DNA from: an uncultured Rhizobium sp.
GTDB taxonomy: Bacteria > Pseudomonadota > Alphaproteobacteria > Rhizobiales > Rhizobiaceae
Direction of reading: 5' to 3'
NCBI GenBank assembly: GCA_945952415.1
Contig: CAMFIF010000010.1
Location: 1-64,000 of the forward strand
DNA: 64,000 nucleotides
In this document: piece after piece, positions 25,400-35,091 of the stretch
Numbering within the stretch: the stretch's first letter is position 1
Layout of the letters: each line of letters opens with the position of its first letter
Notes under the pieces: model-generated
Seen by the model: the letters and a program-made list of their open reading frames with translations, nothing else
The model's database searches: none
What the model was told of the DNA's origin: nothing
Position numbers and translations under genes: made by a program

Positions 25400-26490
25400 C
25401 AGTGCGCCCCCGCCTTCATGTCGCCGCTGTCGGCAAGCACCACCGCATTTTCGGCGGCAAAGACGGCATGCAGCCGTTCGCCGATGGCCGGAATGGGCGT
25501 CTTGCCGTCATTGCGCGCTTCGGAAACCACCCGGTGGCCGTTCTGGTCGCGGGTTTCGATGGAGATGAAATTGCCCTCGAAGGCGACCTCCGTCACCTCG
25601 ACAGGGATGCTGTTGTCGCCTGCAGCCTCGGCAGAAAGCCGCACATGTTCCGGCCGGACATAGAGCCGCGAGGTGGGCGTGAGATTGGGCCCGAGACGGG
25701 CGGAAAACGTGCCGAGCGCCGTGCGGAACGTGCCGCGTTCCCCTTCGGAAGCAACGATTTCGCCGGAAAGAATGTTGTTTTCGCCGACAAAGGAAGCGAC
25801 GAAGCCATTGGCCGGCTGGTCATAGATCTCGCGCGGCACGGCCACCTGCTGCAGCTTGCCCTGCGACATCACCGCCACCCGGTCGGACATGGCCAGCGCC
25901 TCGCCCTGGTCGTGGGTGATGTAGATGAAGGTCACGTTGGTGCGCTTCTGGATGGCGCGCAGTTCCGCCCGCATGTGCTGGCGAAGCTTGAGGTCGAGGG
26001 CCGAGAGCGGCTCGTCGAGCAGCATCACCGAGGGTTCGACGGCGAGCGCCCGGGCAATGGCCACGCGCTGCTTCTGGCCGCCGGAAAGCTGGCTGACCGC
26101 CTTGTCGGCCGCATCGGGCAGATCCACCAGCCGCAGCAGTTCTTCGGCACGGGCCCGGCGGGTCTTCTTGTCCACGCCCCGCACCTCAAGCCCGAAGGCG
26201 ATGTTCTCCCACACGGGCATCAGCGGAAAGAGGGCGAGATTCTGGAAGATGAGGGCAGTCGGGCGCTGGTTCGGCCGGGCATCGCGCATGTCTTCGCCGC
26301 CGATCCGGATCACGCCCTGGGAGGGCGAGATGAAGCCCGATACCATGCGCAGGATCGTGGTCTTGCCGCAGCCGGACGGACCGAGAAAGGAGAAGAATTC
26401 TCCCGCCTGAATGGTCACCGACACATTATCGACCGCGCGGAACGCACCGAAATCCGCGCAGACATTCTCCAGTTCAACACTCGCGCTCAT
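25399..26490 (-). CDS. ABC transporter ATP-binding protein, PotA-type
   Basis: The N-terminal half of this 363-residue protein holds Walker A GPSGCGKTT, the LSGGQKQR signature, Walker B VMLLDEP and the switch histidine in YITHDQGEA. The C-terminal half (about 240-363) is the TOBE/OB regulatory domain of spermidine-putrescine-type importers. It drives import with the two permeases downstream. A 173-base gap with a hairpin (26625-26646) separates it from the binding-protein gene upstream, a common way of lowering expression of membrane components relative to the binding protein. Confidence 0.92.
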   Translation of the reverse strand: MSASVELENVCADFGAFRAVDNVSVTIQAGEFFSFLGPSGCGKTTILRMVSGFISPSQGVIRIGGEDMRDARPNQRPTALIFQNLALFPLMPVWENIAFGLEVRGVDKKTRRARAEELLRLVDLPDAADKAVSQLSGGQKQRVAIARALAVEPSVMLLDEPLSALDLKLRQHMRAELRAIQKRTNVTFIYITHDQGEALAMSDRVAVMSQGKLQQVAVPREIYDQPANGFVASFVGENNILSGEIVASEGERGTFRTALGTFSARLGPNLTPTSRLYVRPEHVRLSAEAAGDNSIPVEVTEVAFEGNFISIETRDQNGHRVVSEARNDGKTPIPAIGERLHAVFAAENAVVLADSGDMKAGAH

Positions 26491-26624
26491 GGACTTAACT
26501 ATTCCCCTGGTGGCTTAAGCCGTTCTCGGTTGAAGGCGCTGCCATGCCGGTGGCAAGCGCGCACGGCAGAGGGTTTGCCGAGCGTCACGCCGCCATCCGG
26601 AATGCAGGTATCCTTGTCATGAAA

Positions 26625-26646
26625 CCGCCGGGCTTTCGCCCGGCGG
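26625..26646 (-). terminator. Intra-operon hairpin (attenuator) between binding protein and ATPase
   Basis: A perfect nine-base-pair stem, CCGCCGGGC (26625-26633) with GCCCGGCGG (26638-26646), has a four-base TTTC/GAAA loop and only three T residues following on the minus strand. The position suggests partial termination or transcript stabilisation after the binding-protein gene. Confidence 0.65.
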
Positions 26647-26663
26647 AAGAAGGCGTGCCGTGA

Positions 26664-27800
26664 TCAGGCGGCCTTGAACTTGTCGGCATATTCGCCGCGC
26701 AGCTTGATGAACCAGGCTTCCTGGTCCGGCCACCACCAGAGCTTGGAAAGCGCATCGCCCGGGAAGGAGGACTTGTAGAAGGCCGAGACATCGGGGCTCA
26801 TCTTGTCCACCCCGCCCTTGCCGACCGGGTTGGCCGAGAAGGCCGTGGCCCAGAGCGAGGATCCTTCCGCCGTCGAGACCCACTTTGCGAATTCATGCGC
26901 CTGATCGACGTTGACGGCGTTCGACATCAGCACGAAGCCCTGGTTCCAGGCAAAGGCGCCTTCCTTCGGCGAGATATAGCCATAACCCTCGTTGCGCAGG
27001 TTGAAGCCGGTGGAATCCCAGCACAGGCCGATCGTCGCGCCATTGGTGCGGAAGCCGGCCTGGGCTTCGTTTTCGCCGCTCCAGAACTGCACCACATTGG
27101 CCTTGCGCTTGATGGCTTCGGCGAGCGCGATATCCCAGAGCTCGCGCATGGTGGCTTCGTCCTTGTAGCTGTCGAGCCACGGCTTCGGCAGCTTGCCCTC
27201 GCTGTCGAGGAAGCGGCCCATGGCGGCGAGCGCCGAATGGGCGCGCAGCACCACCTTGCCTTCGTTTGCCTCGCTGAAGAGGTCGCCGAGGCTTGCCTTG
27301 CCATATTCGGTCGGATTGTCCGTCTTGTTGTAGACGAGGCCTTCCGTGCCCCAGACCGAGGGAACGATGAGGCGCTTGCCTTCCACCGTCGCGCGCTCGC
27401 CGGCAGAGCCGTCGGCAAGGCCGGTCTCGTAATTGTCGAGGGCAAGCTTTGCCGTATCCCATCCCTGGATCAGGCCGTTGGTGAACCAGCCCTTGGCGCG
27501 GTCGAGCGTCGGCTCCACCACGTCGATGGCCTTGGTTTCGAGCGAAAGCTTGGCCTGGGCGAACATGGCGTCCTGGTCAGGCTGTTCGGTGAAGTTCACC
27601 TTGATGCCGGTGGCTGCGGTGAAGGCGGGGAACACCTTTTCGGCAAGGCCGGGATAACCGGCCCAGCCGGTGAAGTTCAGCTCGCCGGACGAGGCCAGCG
27701 CCCGGCTGGAGATGATGGCCGGCGCGGCGAGAAGCCCGGCGCCCGCCACAGACGTCTTGAGGAAAGACCTCCGGTTCAAGGAGGCATTGAAAATCTTCAT
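26664..27800 (-). CDS. ABC transporter substrate-binding protein, polyamine (PotD/PotF)-type, Tat-exported
   Basis: This 378-residue protein begins with a twin-arginine signal (R10-R11-S-F-L-K) followed by a hydrophobic stretch (VAGAGLLAAPAII) and a cleavage site near ALA-S. The mature part is a type 2 periplasmic binding fold of the spermidine/putrescine family (LNFTGWAGYPGLAEKVF, VWGTEGLVYNK, WVSTAEGSSLWATAFSANPVGKGG). It captures the substrate in the periplasm for the permease pair. It lies between the ureohydrolase gene and the transporter subunits, with palindromes in its own upstream gap. Agmatine or a related guanidino compound is a likely ligand, by context only. Confidence 0.9.
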   Translation of the reverse strand: MKIFNASLNRRSFLKTSVAGAGLLAAPAIISSRALASSGELNFTGWAGYPGLAEKVFPAFTAATGIKVNFTEQPDQDAMFAQAKLSLETKAIDVVEPTLDRAKGWFTNGLIQGWDTAKLALDNYETGLADGSAGERATVEGKRLIVPSVWGTEGLVYNKTDNPTEYGKASLGDLFSEANEGKVVLRAHSALAAMGRFLDSEGKLPKPWLDSYKDEATMRELWDIALAEAIKRKANVVQFWSGENEAQAGFRTNGATIGLCWDSTGFNLRNEGYGYISPKEGAFAWNQGFVLMSNAVNVDQAHEFAKWVSTAEGSSLWATAFSANPVGKGGVDKMSPDVSAFYKSSFPGDALSKLWWWPDQEAWFIKLRGEYADKFKAA

Positions 27801-27842
27801 TGGTTACGCTCCCATTTTTCCTATTGCACTGTTCCGCTCTGG

Positions 27843-27965
27843 ACCGGTTTTCCGGTTCTCATTTGCTTTTATAAAAGCATTGCCCATTCATAAGACATTC
27901 GAAAGGCAAGCTTGTCCATGGGTCGTTTCATTCGGACAAAATTAATTTTGAACGCTCCACGAATG
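27843..27965. promoter_or_regulatory. Palindrome-rich promoter region of the binding-protein gene
   Basis: The 175-base gap upstream of the binding-protein gene holds several exact dyads. ACCGG-TTTT-CCGGT lies at 27843-27856. TGCTTTTATAAAAGCA (16-bp perfect palindrome) lies at 27864-27879. CAAAATTAATTTTG (14-bp perfect palindrome) lies at 27937-27950, framed by CATTCG (27929-27934) and CGAATG (27960-27965). These are candidate operators for an unlinked regulator. The AT-rich context suggests an internal minus-strand promoter. Confidence 0.5.
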
Positions 27966-27975
27966 AGAAAGAAAA

Positions 27976-28944
27976 TTACCCCTGCTGCTTGCGGGCGGCC
28001 GCGAGGATGCACAGCAATTCGAACATCACGGTGACACCGAGGAATGCGGTGCCGCCGCTCGGATCGAAGGGCGGCGAAACCTCCACCATGTCCGCCCCCA
28101 CCACGTTCACACCGTCCAGAAGCCGCACCACCTGCAGCGCTTGATAGCTGTTCGGTCCGCCGATCTCCGGCGTGCCGGTGCCGGGTGCAAAGGCGGGATC
28201 GATGAAATCGATGTCATAGCTCACATAGGTCTCGCCGGTTCCGGCGATGGCGCGGGCCTCCGCCATCACGTCTTCCACGCCCCGGCGATGAAAATCCTCG
28301 ATCGGAATGACGGTGATGCCGACGGCGCGGGCAAAATCCCGATCCTCGAAATCATAGGCCGGACCCCTGATCCCGATCATGACGACCCGCTTCGGATCGA
28401 GAAGGCCCTCTTCCACCGCCCGCCGGAAGGGTGTGCCATGGGTATATTTGAAGCCGCCGAAATAGCTTTCGAACAGATCCGTATGGCTGTCGAAATGGAT
28501 CATGCCGAGCGGCCGGTGGCGCGCAAGGGCTCTGAGGATGGGCAGCGAGCAGAGATGGTCGCCCCCTGCTGTCAGCGGGGTTATGCCAAGCTCGCGCACG
28601 CGGTCGTAGAAGCGCGTCATGCGCTCCATGGAATCCATGAGATCGGCCGGGTTGGGCGGCACGTCGCCGAGATCGGCGCAGCGCGTGAGATCGAAGGGGC
28701 GTATGCCCGTCGCGCCGTTCTGGTGGCGGATCATGGTGGAATAGTCGCGCAGCTGGCGCGGGGCATGCCGCGGCCCCGGACGGTTGGTGGTGCCCCCGTC
28801 CCAGGGCGCGCCGATCAGCCCGATCTCCACCGCGCCGATCCTGGCATCGTCGAGCCCGATATGGGGCAGCCGCATGAAGGTGGGGATGCCGGCGAAGCGG
28901 GGGAGGTCGACGCCCGACACGGGGCGAAACAGGTCATGATCCAT
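27976..28944 (-). CDS. speB: Agmatinase/ureohydrolase family enzyme
   Basis: This 322-residue enzyme has the arginase-superfamily di-manganese ligands: GGDH (H130), FDSHTD (D152, H154, D156) and SYDIDFIDP (D244, D246). An ATG with good context starts at 28942-28944. Ureohydrolases hydrolyse a guanidino compound to urea plus an amine: agmatine to putrescine, guanidinobutyrate to GABA, and others. The metal motif is DSHTD rather than the commoner DAHxD, a mild variation. It sits upstream of a polyamine-type importer on the same strand, which suggests uptake and hydrolysis of the same compound. The symbol speB denotes the family; the exact guanidino substrate is not determinable here. Confidence 0.82.
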   Translation of the reverse strand: MDHDLFRPVSGVDLPRFAGIPTFMRLPHIGLDDARIGAVEIGLIGAPWDGGTTNRPGPRHAPRQLRDYSTMIRHQNGATGIRPFDLTRCADLGDVPPNPADLMDSMERMTRFYDRVRELGITPLTAGGDHLCSLPILRALARHRPLGMIHFDSHTDLFESYFGGFKYTHGTPFRRAVEEGLLDPKRVVMIGIRGPAYDFEDRDFARAVGITVIPIEDFHRRGVEDVMAEARAIAGTGETYVSYDIDFIDPAFAPGTGTPEIGGPNSYQALQVVRLLDGVNVVGADMVEVSPPFDPSGGTAFLGVTVMFELLCILAAARKQQG

Positions 28945-29346
28945 CCTGCAGTCCTTATTGCCGCTCCGGTTCCATCATGCCCGGAGATCTCGGTCTGGCA
29001 AAAAGGCTAGCCCCGGCTTCCGCCCGAGGCAACGCGGGCCCGCATTCTGGCTCACGGTTTGAAGCGAACTGGCACCATGGGTGGCCGATCCCTGCCGCAA
29101 GGCCGGGCATGTGCGTTCTCGCCTGCCCAAATATCGCGCATAACCATCCGTCCCCGAAGGTCCCGACGGCCCCGCAATGGGGCGTCGTGCCTGCAACCGC
29201 AGGCGGTTCTGGCGCTCTTTCCCGACCCGATGCCAAAAACATGTACACATGTGCACAAACGGTCGGCACCGTTAAGTTTTATTTTAAATGTCATAGATAA
29301 CTTTTTGTATAGAACATGAAGTTTGGCAGCTTCCCGAGGGCGGTGG
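28945..29346. other. Divergent intergenic region between ureohydrolase and chemoreceptor genes
   Basis: These 402 bases contain promoters for both flanking genes. Near the receptor the DNA turns AT-rich (29270-29320), a likely promoter. At 29239-29257 there is a 19-base strictly alternating purine-pyrimidine run containing two ACATGT units. No convincing gene is present. Confidence 0.5.
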
Positions 29347-31254
29347 ATGCGGATGCACGCACCCCATGCCCGCAGGCATAATCCCGTGATTTGGCAGAAG
29401 ATTTCGACGAGGCTCTACGGCCTCATAGGCTTTTCGTTGCTTGCGCTCGGCGCGGCTCTGATCTTTGCGCTGGCCGAGAGCCATGAACAGATCGTTAGCG
29501 AGCGCATGGCGCTTCTGAGGGCGGTCAACGAGACCGCCCTTTCGGTTGTATCAACCTATGAGGACCGCGAAAAAAGCGGCGAACTCACCCGCGAGGCGGC
29601 ACAGAAGGCCGCACTGCGGGAACTCTCTAGCCTGCGCTATGGCGAAAACGGCTATGTCTGGGTGAATGATTTCAAGCCGGTGATGCTGATGCATCCGATG
29701 AAGCCCGAGCTGGATGGCAAGGATCTTTCCGGCATGAAGGACCCGGACGGAGTGGCGATCTTCGTGGAATTCGTCAGGCTCGCCGAAAAGGGCGAGGGCT
29801 ATCTGCGCTATGCCTGGCCGAAACCCGGCGTGACCGAGCCGGTGGCCAAGATCAGCCATGTGGTGGCCTTCCGGCCCTGGAACTGGATCATCGGCAACGG
29901 GGTCTATGTGGACGATCTCGAGGGCCGTTTCTGGCAGGGCAACGTTAAGGTCATGGCGATTGCGGCGGCAGCCTGCCTGCTGCTCGCCTTCGGCGCCTAT
30001 TCCATCATCCGCAGCGTGCTGGTACCGCTTCGCCGTCTGGGATCCGTCATGCAGGACATTGCGCGGGAGAATTTTTCCGCCCATGTCGACGAAGTCGGCC
30101 GGCGGGACGAGATCGGCGACATGGCGCGACAGCTGGTGATCCTGCGCGACAGCGTGAACGATCGCGTCCAGCAGCGCCTGCGGCTTGCCGAGGAGCAAAG
30201 GTTGGAAATCGCCCGCCAGCAGGATGCCGCCAACAAGGAGCGGCTGGAACGGGCCGAAAGCCTTCAGGTCGTCATCGATCAGCTTGGCGCCGGCCTCGAC
30301 CGCCTCTCCGAATGCGATATCCGCCAGACCATCGACGCACCCTTCCAGGGAGAATTCGAGCAGTTGAGGGCCAATTTCAACGTCTCCATCGCCATGTTCC
30401 AGAAGGTTCTGGAAGAGGTCCTCGGCAAGACCCGGGTCTTTGACAACAATTGTATCGATCTCTCCCAGCAGACCGACCAGCTTGCCACCCGCACCGAACA
30501 GCAGGCGGCCTCGCTGGAACAGACCGCGGCCGCGGTGGAGGAGATCAACGCCAACCTGAAGGCGGCTGCCGAACGCACCAATGCCACGCGGCAGAACACC
30601 GTTCAGATGCGCAGCGAGGTGAAGCAGTCGGCCGAGGTGGTGCGCCGGGCGGTTTCGGCCATGGAACGGATCGAACAGGCCTCCGCGCGCATTTCCTCGA
30701 TCACCGGCGTGATCGACGAGATCGCCTTCCAGACCAATCTTCTTGCGCTCAATGCGGGGATCGAGGCCGCCCGGGCGGGCGAGGCGGGACGCGGCTTTGC
30801 CGTCGTCGCGCAGGAGGTGCGCGAGCTGGCGCAGCGCTCCGCCATGGCCGCCCGCGAAATCAGCGACCTCATTCAGCAGTCGAGCGTCGAGGTGGAGGAA
30901 GGCGTGGGCCTGGTGCGCGAAACGGGTGCGGCACTCGAACAGTTCGAGCAGCAGGTGTCCCAGATCGCCGCCGATGTGGATGCCATCGCGGTGGCAAGCT
31001 CCGAGCAGTCCGTCGGCCTCATGGAAGTCAGCCAGTCAATCAACCAGATGGACCAGATCACCCAGAAAAACGCCGCGATGGTGGAAGAAACCACCGCGGC
31101 GACCCATGATCTCGCCCGCCAGGCGCGGGTGCTCGCCGAGCTGGTCAGCACCTTCAAGCTCAATCGCCGCTCCCGGACCCGCAGCCCGGATGCACCCGTC
31201 TATACCGAACAGATGCGCGAGGAGATGCGTCGGAAAAGCCAGCTCGCAGCCTGA
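29347..31254 (+). CDS. Methyl-accepting chemotaxis protein with Cache-type sensor
   Basis: This 635-residue receptor has a first membrane helix (about 24-43), a periplasmic single Cache domain (about 50-190; [36 protein letters not shown]), a second helix (about 198-218) and a HAMP domain. A second HAMP-like segment ([25 protein letters not shown]) precedes the MCP signalling domain, whose tip is [32 protein letters not shown]. It should sense a small ligand in the periplasm and control CheA. I chose the ATG at 29347 because GAGGG precedes it; a TTG at 29323 is possible. It converges with a second MCP. Confidence 0.92.
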   Translation: MRMHAPHARRHNPVIWQKISTRLYGLIGFSLLALGAALIFALAESHEQIVSERMALLRAVNETALSVVSTYEDREKSGELTREAAQKAALRELSSLRYGENGYVWVNDFKPVMLMHPMKPELDGKDLSGMKDPDGVAIFVEFVRLAEKGEGYLRYAWPKPGVTEPVAKISHVVAFRPWNWIIGNGVYVDDLEGRFWQGNVKVMAIAAAACLLLAFGAYSIIRSVLVPLRRLGSVMQDIARENFSAHVDEVGRRDEIGDMARQLVILRDSVNDRVQQRLRLAEEQRLEIARQQDAANKERLERAESLQVVIDQLGAGLDRLSECDIRQTIDAPFQGEFEQLRANFNVSIAMFQKVLEEVLGKTRVFDNNCIDLSQQTDQLATRTEQQAASLEQTAAAVEEINANLKAAAERTNATRQNTVQMRSEVKQSAEVVRRAVSAMERIEQASARISSITGVIDEIAFQTNLLALNAGIEAARAGEAGRGFAVVAQEVRELAQRSAMAAREISDLIQQSSVEVEEGVGLVRETGAALEQFEQQVSQIAADVDAIAVASSEQSVGLMEVSQSINQMDQITQKNAAMVEETTAATHDLARQARVLAELVSTFKLNRRSRTRSPDAPVYTEQMREEMRRKSQLAA

Positions 31255-31278
31255 AGACAGAAACATCGCGTGAACAGG

Positions 31279-31303
31279 GGGCCGGAGCGATCCGGCCCTT
31301 CTT
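31279..31303 (+). terminator. Terminator after the Cache chemoreceptor
   Basis: GGGCCGGA (31279-31286) pairs perfectly with TCCGGCCC (31291-31298) across a GCGA loop, followed by TTCTT. It lies 24 bases after the receptor stop. Confidence 0.8.
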
Positions 31304-31596
31304 GCTGGGTGGAGGAAGATCTGGGCCTCCCCGGCCTCCGGTCCGGCTTCGCAATGTCGAAGGGGAGCGACGCCCGCCCGTCGGCATGGGTCGGGCGGTC
31401 AGACCCTCTTTCCCTGAGGGGAGGTAAGGTCGCCTTCGCCTTGCACTTTTTGCCCGGTCGCCCCCCGGGCCTTTCTTCACCCGTTCTCCCGGTTGCCGCA
31501 TTCCTGAATGCACGGCCATCCGCAATCCTACCATGATCTATGGTTACGGCACCGGGAGATCCCTCGGGTCGAGCGGTGGCGGCCTCCGGAACGACA

Positions 31597-31622
31597 GAAG
31601 GGGCCCGGCTTGACCGGACCCC
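31597..31622 (-). terminator. Probable terminator after the second chemoreceptor
   Basis: On the minus strand GGGGTCCGG pairs with CCGGGCCCC (one mismatch) and is followed by TTCT. It lies 27 bases beyond the receptor stop; the weak T tail makes the call moderate. Confidence 0.5.
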
Positions 31623-31648
31623 TCGCTTTCCCTCGTTTGTTTCCCGGT

Positions 31649-33481
31649 TCACGCCGCGATGGGGGCTTGCTGCCCGGCCTCTGCCGCGTCCCGGATCGCC
31701 TTCCTGCGGTTCAGCTGGAACCGCCCGACCAGACCGCCAAGCTGAGCCGCGCCATCGGCCAGCGTCTGGCTGAGACCGGTCGACTGTTCGGCCATGGCGG
31801 CATTGTGCTGGGTCATCTGGTCGATCTCGTGCAGCGCCGAGGAAATGTCCCCAATCGCGGCGGACTGCTCCGTCACGCTGGTGGCGATCGCATCCATGTT
31901 GCCGTCGACGGTCGAAACCCGCTCGCCGATGCTGCGCAAGGCGGCTCCGGTTTCGCTGACGAGGTTCACCCCGGTCGTGACCGCCTGTTCCGAGCGGATG
32001 ATGATCTGCTTGATTTCCTTGGCGGCACCGGCCGAGCGCTGGGCAAGCTCGCGCACCTCCTGCGCCACCACGGCAAAGCCCTTGCCGGCTTCCCCGGCAC
32101 GGGCTGCCTCCACCCCGGCATTGAGTGCGAGGAGGTTGGTCTGGAAGGCGATCTCGTCGATCACGCCGATGATGTGGCCGATTTCCCGCGAGGCGGCTTC
32201 GATCGCATGCATGGCCTCGACCGCATCCCGGACGATGCCGGCCGATTGCTCGGCACAAACCTTCGCCTCCCGGACGATCAGCCGAGTATCGGAAGCCCGG
32301 TCGGCCGATTGTTTGATCGTGGTGGCGATTTCCTCGATCGCGGCAGCCGTTCTCTCCACCGCCTGCGCCTGTGCCTCGGTGCGGTCTGCCATGTCATGGG
32401 CGGCATCGCGCATCTCTTCCGAAGAGGCCTGCAACTGATGGGTCGAGGCGAGCACCTGTTCCAGCGTATCCTGGAAAGCACCGATGGAACTGTTGAAATC
32501 CGTCCGCATCCGCTCGAACTGGGCGGCGAAGGGCTCGTCGATGGTCATGCGGATATTGCATTCCGAAAGCCGCTTGAGCCCGGCGCCGAGGCGGTCGATC
32601 ACGGTCATCAGCCGCGCGGCCTCCTCTGCCTTTTCTGCCTCCCGTTCCGCCCGGTCGCGGGCGCGCTGGCGGGAGGCGGCCTCGGCCTCGGCCTGTAGGC
32701 GGAGATTGTCCCGCCCCGCATCCCGGAAGACGGCAAGCGTCTTTGCCATGCGGCCGATCTCGTCATTGCGCTGCGCATGCGGCACGGCGACGTCGAAATC
32801 GCCGCGAGCGAGGCTTTCCATCACGCCGGTCATCTGGGTCACGGGGCGAACCACCCGTCGCCTGATGAGGAAGACGCCGGCCATGAAGAGCATCACGGAA
32901 ACGGCGCTGCCCGCAAGCGCCATGCCCTGCAGCCGGTTGCCCTGGATAACCGAGTCTGCTTCCGAGCGGGCGAGATGACCCGTCGTTGCGGCAACCAGCC
33001 GTTCCACGGCCTCCCGGTGCTGGTAGAAGAGCGCCATCAGGCGGGTAAGCGCCTGTCCGTCGCCAGCCTTGGCCGCGCCGCCGTCGAAATCCCGGTCCAC
33101 ATCCGCCCAGAAGGCATCCGCGGTGCGGATCACGCCCTCTTCCAGCAGATGCCGCTCGTCCGGCGTCATCGAAACGGTCTTCCAGTAGGCCTTGCGGCTC
33201 TCGTAATCCCGCCGAAGCGCGGCAAGGCGGGCAAGATTATCGGCAAGCCGCTCCGGATGAACCACGTTCTCCGTCAGCAGAAGATAGGGTTCGATGACGA
33301 AGAGAGGCGGCGGGAGGATATCGGCGATGAGATCCTTCTCGTTGACGATGTCCTGATAGATCGGGCCACGGATCTTCAGCTGGTTGAGCGTCATGGACTG
33401 AAGCCCGACCGAGGCCACGAGCCCCACGGCGACGATCAGGGTGAAAAGGATGAGACGGCGGGTGATGGTCATGCTGGACAT
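31649..33481 (-). CDS. Methyl-accepting chemotaxis protein with helical periplasmic sensor
   Basis: This 610-residue receptor has a first helix at about 9-28. A periplasmic region (about 30-185), rich in charged helices and without Cache motifs, suggests a four-helix-bundle sensor. A second helix ([14 protein letters not shown], about 193-208), HAMP, a second HAMP-like segment ([21 protein letters not shown]) and the MCP domain with tip [32 protein letters not shown] follow. The double-HAMP segment and tip closely match the convergent receptor, but the sensors differ. Ligand unknown. There is no linked cheA or cheW. Confidence 0.92.
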   Translation of the reverse strand: MSSMTITRRLILFTLIVAVGLVASVGLQSMTLNQLKIRGPIYQDIVNEKDLIADILPPPLFVIEPYLLLTENVVHPERLADNLARLAALRRDYESRKAYWKTVSMTPDERHLLEEGVIRTADAFWADVDRDFDGGAAKAGDGQALTRLMALFYQHREAVERLVAATTGHLARSEADSVIQGNRLQGMALAGSAVSVMLFMAGVFLIRRRVVRPVTQMTGVMESLARGDFDVAVPHAQRNDEIGRMAKTLAVFRDAGRDNLRLQAEAEAASRQRARDRAEREAEKAEEAARLMTVIDRLGAGLKRLSECNIRMTIDEPFAAQFERMRTDFNSSIGAFQDTLEQVLASTHQLQASSEEMRDAAHDMADRTEAQAQAVERTAAAIEEIATTIKQSADRASDTRLIVREAKVCAEQSAGIVRDAVEAMHAIEAASREIGHIIGVIDEIAFQTNLLALNAGVEAARAGEAGKGFAVVAQEVRELAQRSAGAAKEIKQIIIRSEQAVTTGVNLVSETGAALRSIGERVSTVDGNMDAIATSVTEQSAAIGDISSALHEIDQMTQHNAAMAEQSTGLSQTLADGAAQLGGLVGRFQLNRRKAIRDAAEAGQQAPIAA

Positions 33482-33874
33482 GAGAACAATATCCTATGTG
33501 CTCCGGCACAGAGGGATCTGGGCCGGTCGGGTCTGCGCGAAGTTGGGGGTCGGCGCCCGGGGTCGGCGCCCTTTGCCTTGCGGCTTCATGCCGCCGTCAC
33601 GACAACCGGTGAACGGTTCGTTAATCTGCAATGCTGAATTGTTGTAAGTTATTATTTAAAAGAAGGTAAAAAGCAGCGCCCCCCGGCCGGCACTGCAAAG
33701 GGCGGGTTTTCGCGAATTTCGCCGGTTTTCAGGCCTTATGCCCCGTTTCTGTTGGCCCTTGAACGATTTTGGGTGCGAATGAAGGCACTTCCCGTCTGGG
33801 TAGAGACGAAAACCACGAAAAAAGCCGCGGAAAAAATTCCGCGGCTTTCTGAGAAAAAATCTGTCCGGGGCCGA
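33482..33874. other. Intergenic region upstream of the second chemoreceptor
   Basis: These 393 bases contain an AT-rich patch (about 33620-33670) likely to hold the receptor promoter and, at the far end, the terminator of the saccharopine dehydrogenase-family gene. I see no gene in it. Confidence 0.5.
33818..33848 (-). terminator. Strong terminator after the saccharopine dehydrogenase-family gene
   Basis: AAAGCCGCGG (33821-33830) pairs perfectly with CCGCGGCTTT (33839-33848); on the minus strand six T residues follow. It lies 26 bases beyond the gene stop. Confidence 0.88.
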
Positions 33875-34978
33875 TCAGGCGGCGCGAACCTGTTCGTTTG
33901 CGGGGGCTGCATAATAGCGGCCGAAACGGTTGGCGAGGAAATGGCCGAGATCGATTTCTTCCTGATGGATGAAGCCTTCTGCCTTCAGCGTGCCATCGGC
34001 CAGCATGTCCAGCACGGCGCAGATGCTGCCGGCGGTGGTGATCTGGATGGCGCTGTGCATCACGCCGGCGATGTCTTCGCCATAGACCTTGCGGGCATAG
34101 GTTTCCTGGATCAGACGGCCGTCCTTCCAGCCGGTCACGGTCACGAAGATGATGACCACGTCCTGCACGGTGGAGGGCAGGGCGTTTTCCAGGATGTCCT
34201 TCATGACTTCGCGGCGGTTGCGCAGGCCAAGGTCGTTCAGCAGCGCCTTCATGATTGCCGCATGGCCGGGATAGCGGATGGTGCGGTAGTTCAGCGTGCG
34301 CACCTTGCCCTTCAGGGTTTCGCAGAGCGTGCCGAGGCCGCCAGACGTGTTGAAGGCTTCATAGGTCACGCCGTCGATGGAGAATTCCTCGCGCTCTTCC
34401 ATGGCCGGCACTTCGGTGATCACGCCGTTCACCACCGCTTCGCAGGGCTCGATATACTCGTTGATGACGCCGTCCGTGCTCCAGGTGAGGTTGTAGTTCA
34501 GCGCATTGGACGGATAGACCGGCAGCGCGCCGACGCGCATGCGCACGGTGTCGAGCTTGTCGAACTTCTTGCAGAGATCGTTGGCGACGATGGAGATGAA
34601 GCCCGGTGCCAGGCCACACTGCGGAATGAAGGCCGTCTTGGCGGAAGCGGCGATGCGCTTCACTTCGCGGGTGGAGGCAACGTCCTCGGTGAGGTCGAGA
34701 TAGTGAACGCCGGCGGCGGCCGCGGCTTCGGCAATCGTCACGGTCAGGTGGAAGGGAACGGCGCTCAGCACCGCAAAGGAACCCTTCAGCGTCTCGGCAA
34801 GCTTGCCCGGCTCGCGAATGTCGAGCTCAAGAGTGGAAACGGCCGGGTGCTTCTCGATGGCGGTGAGGTTGGCGGCGGAAGCGTCGGTGACGACGACCTG
34901 GTAGTCGCCGCTATGGGCGAGGAGGCGGGCAATGGTGGCGCCAATCTTGCCGGCGCCGACAACAACGATCTTTTTCAT
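33875..34978 (-). CDS. Saccharopine dehydrogenase-family NAD(P)-dependent oxidoreductase
   Basis: This 367-residue protein starts with a Rossmann motif (VVVGAGKIGATIARLL) and continues with LSAVPFHLTVTIAEAAAAAGVHYLDLTED and PQCGLAPGFISI, the pattern of saccharopine dehydrogenase / lysine 6-dehydrogenase / carboxynorspermidine synthase relatives. These act on amino acid or polyamine imines. An adjacent divergent Lrp-type regulator suggests amino acid catabolism, lysine being the leading candidate. The ATG at 34976-34978 follows GGAG. A strong terminator lies downstream, so it is probably monocistronic. The substrate is not fixed by sequence. Confidence 0.82.
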   Translation of the reverse strand: MKKIVVVGAGKIGATIARLLAHSGDYQVVVTDASAANLTAIEKHPAVSTLELDIREPGKLAETLKGSFAVLSAVPFHLTVTIAEAAAAAGVHYLDLTEDVASTREVKRIAASAKTAFIPQCGLAPGFISIVANDLCKKFDKLDTVRMRVGALPVYPSNALNYNLTWSTDGVINEYIEPCEAVVNGVITEVPAMEEREEFSIDGVTYEAFNTSGGLGTLCETLKGKVRTLNYRTIRYPGHAAIMKALLNDLGLRNRREVMKDILENALPSTVQDVVIIFVTVTGWKDGRLIQETYARKVYGEDIAGVMHSAIQITTAGSICAVLDMLADGTLKAEGFIHQEEIDLGHFLANRFGRYYAAPANEQVRAA

Positions 34979-35091
34979 GGAAGGTCTCCTCTGGAATTTC
35001 ACATGCGTCAATTGTCCGCTGAAGTGCCATTGAAATGCAGCTGCAATTTATGCAAAATGGAGGCTAATAATCGGCATATCGGAGGGTATTG

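Larger units (their letters stand above)
31255..31648. other. Intergenic region between two convergent chemoreceptors
   Basis: These 394 bases carry a terminator for each receptor near their respective ends. The central 290 bases contain no open frame I would defend and no clear repeat. Confidence 0.55.

Noticed and set aside
28945-29346. Possible guanidine-I riboswitch upstream of the ureohydrolase
   Set aside because: The leader lacks the conserved ykkC-type core motifs that I could recognise.
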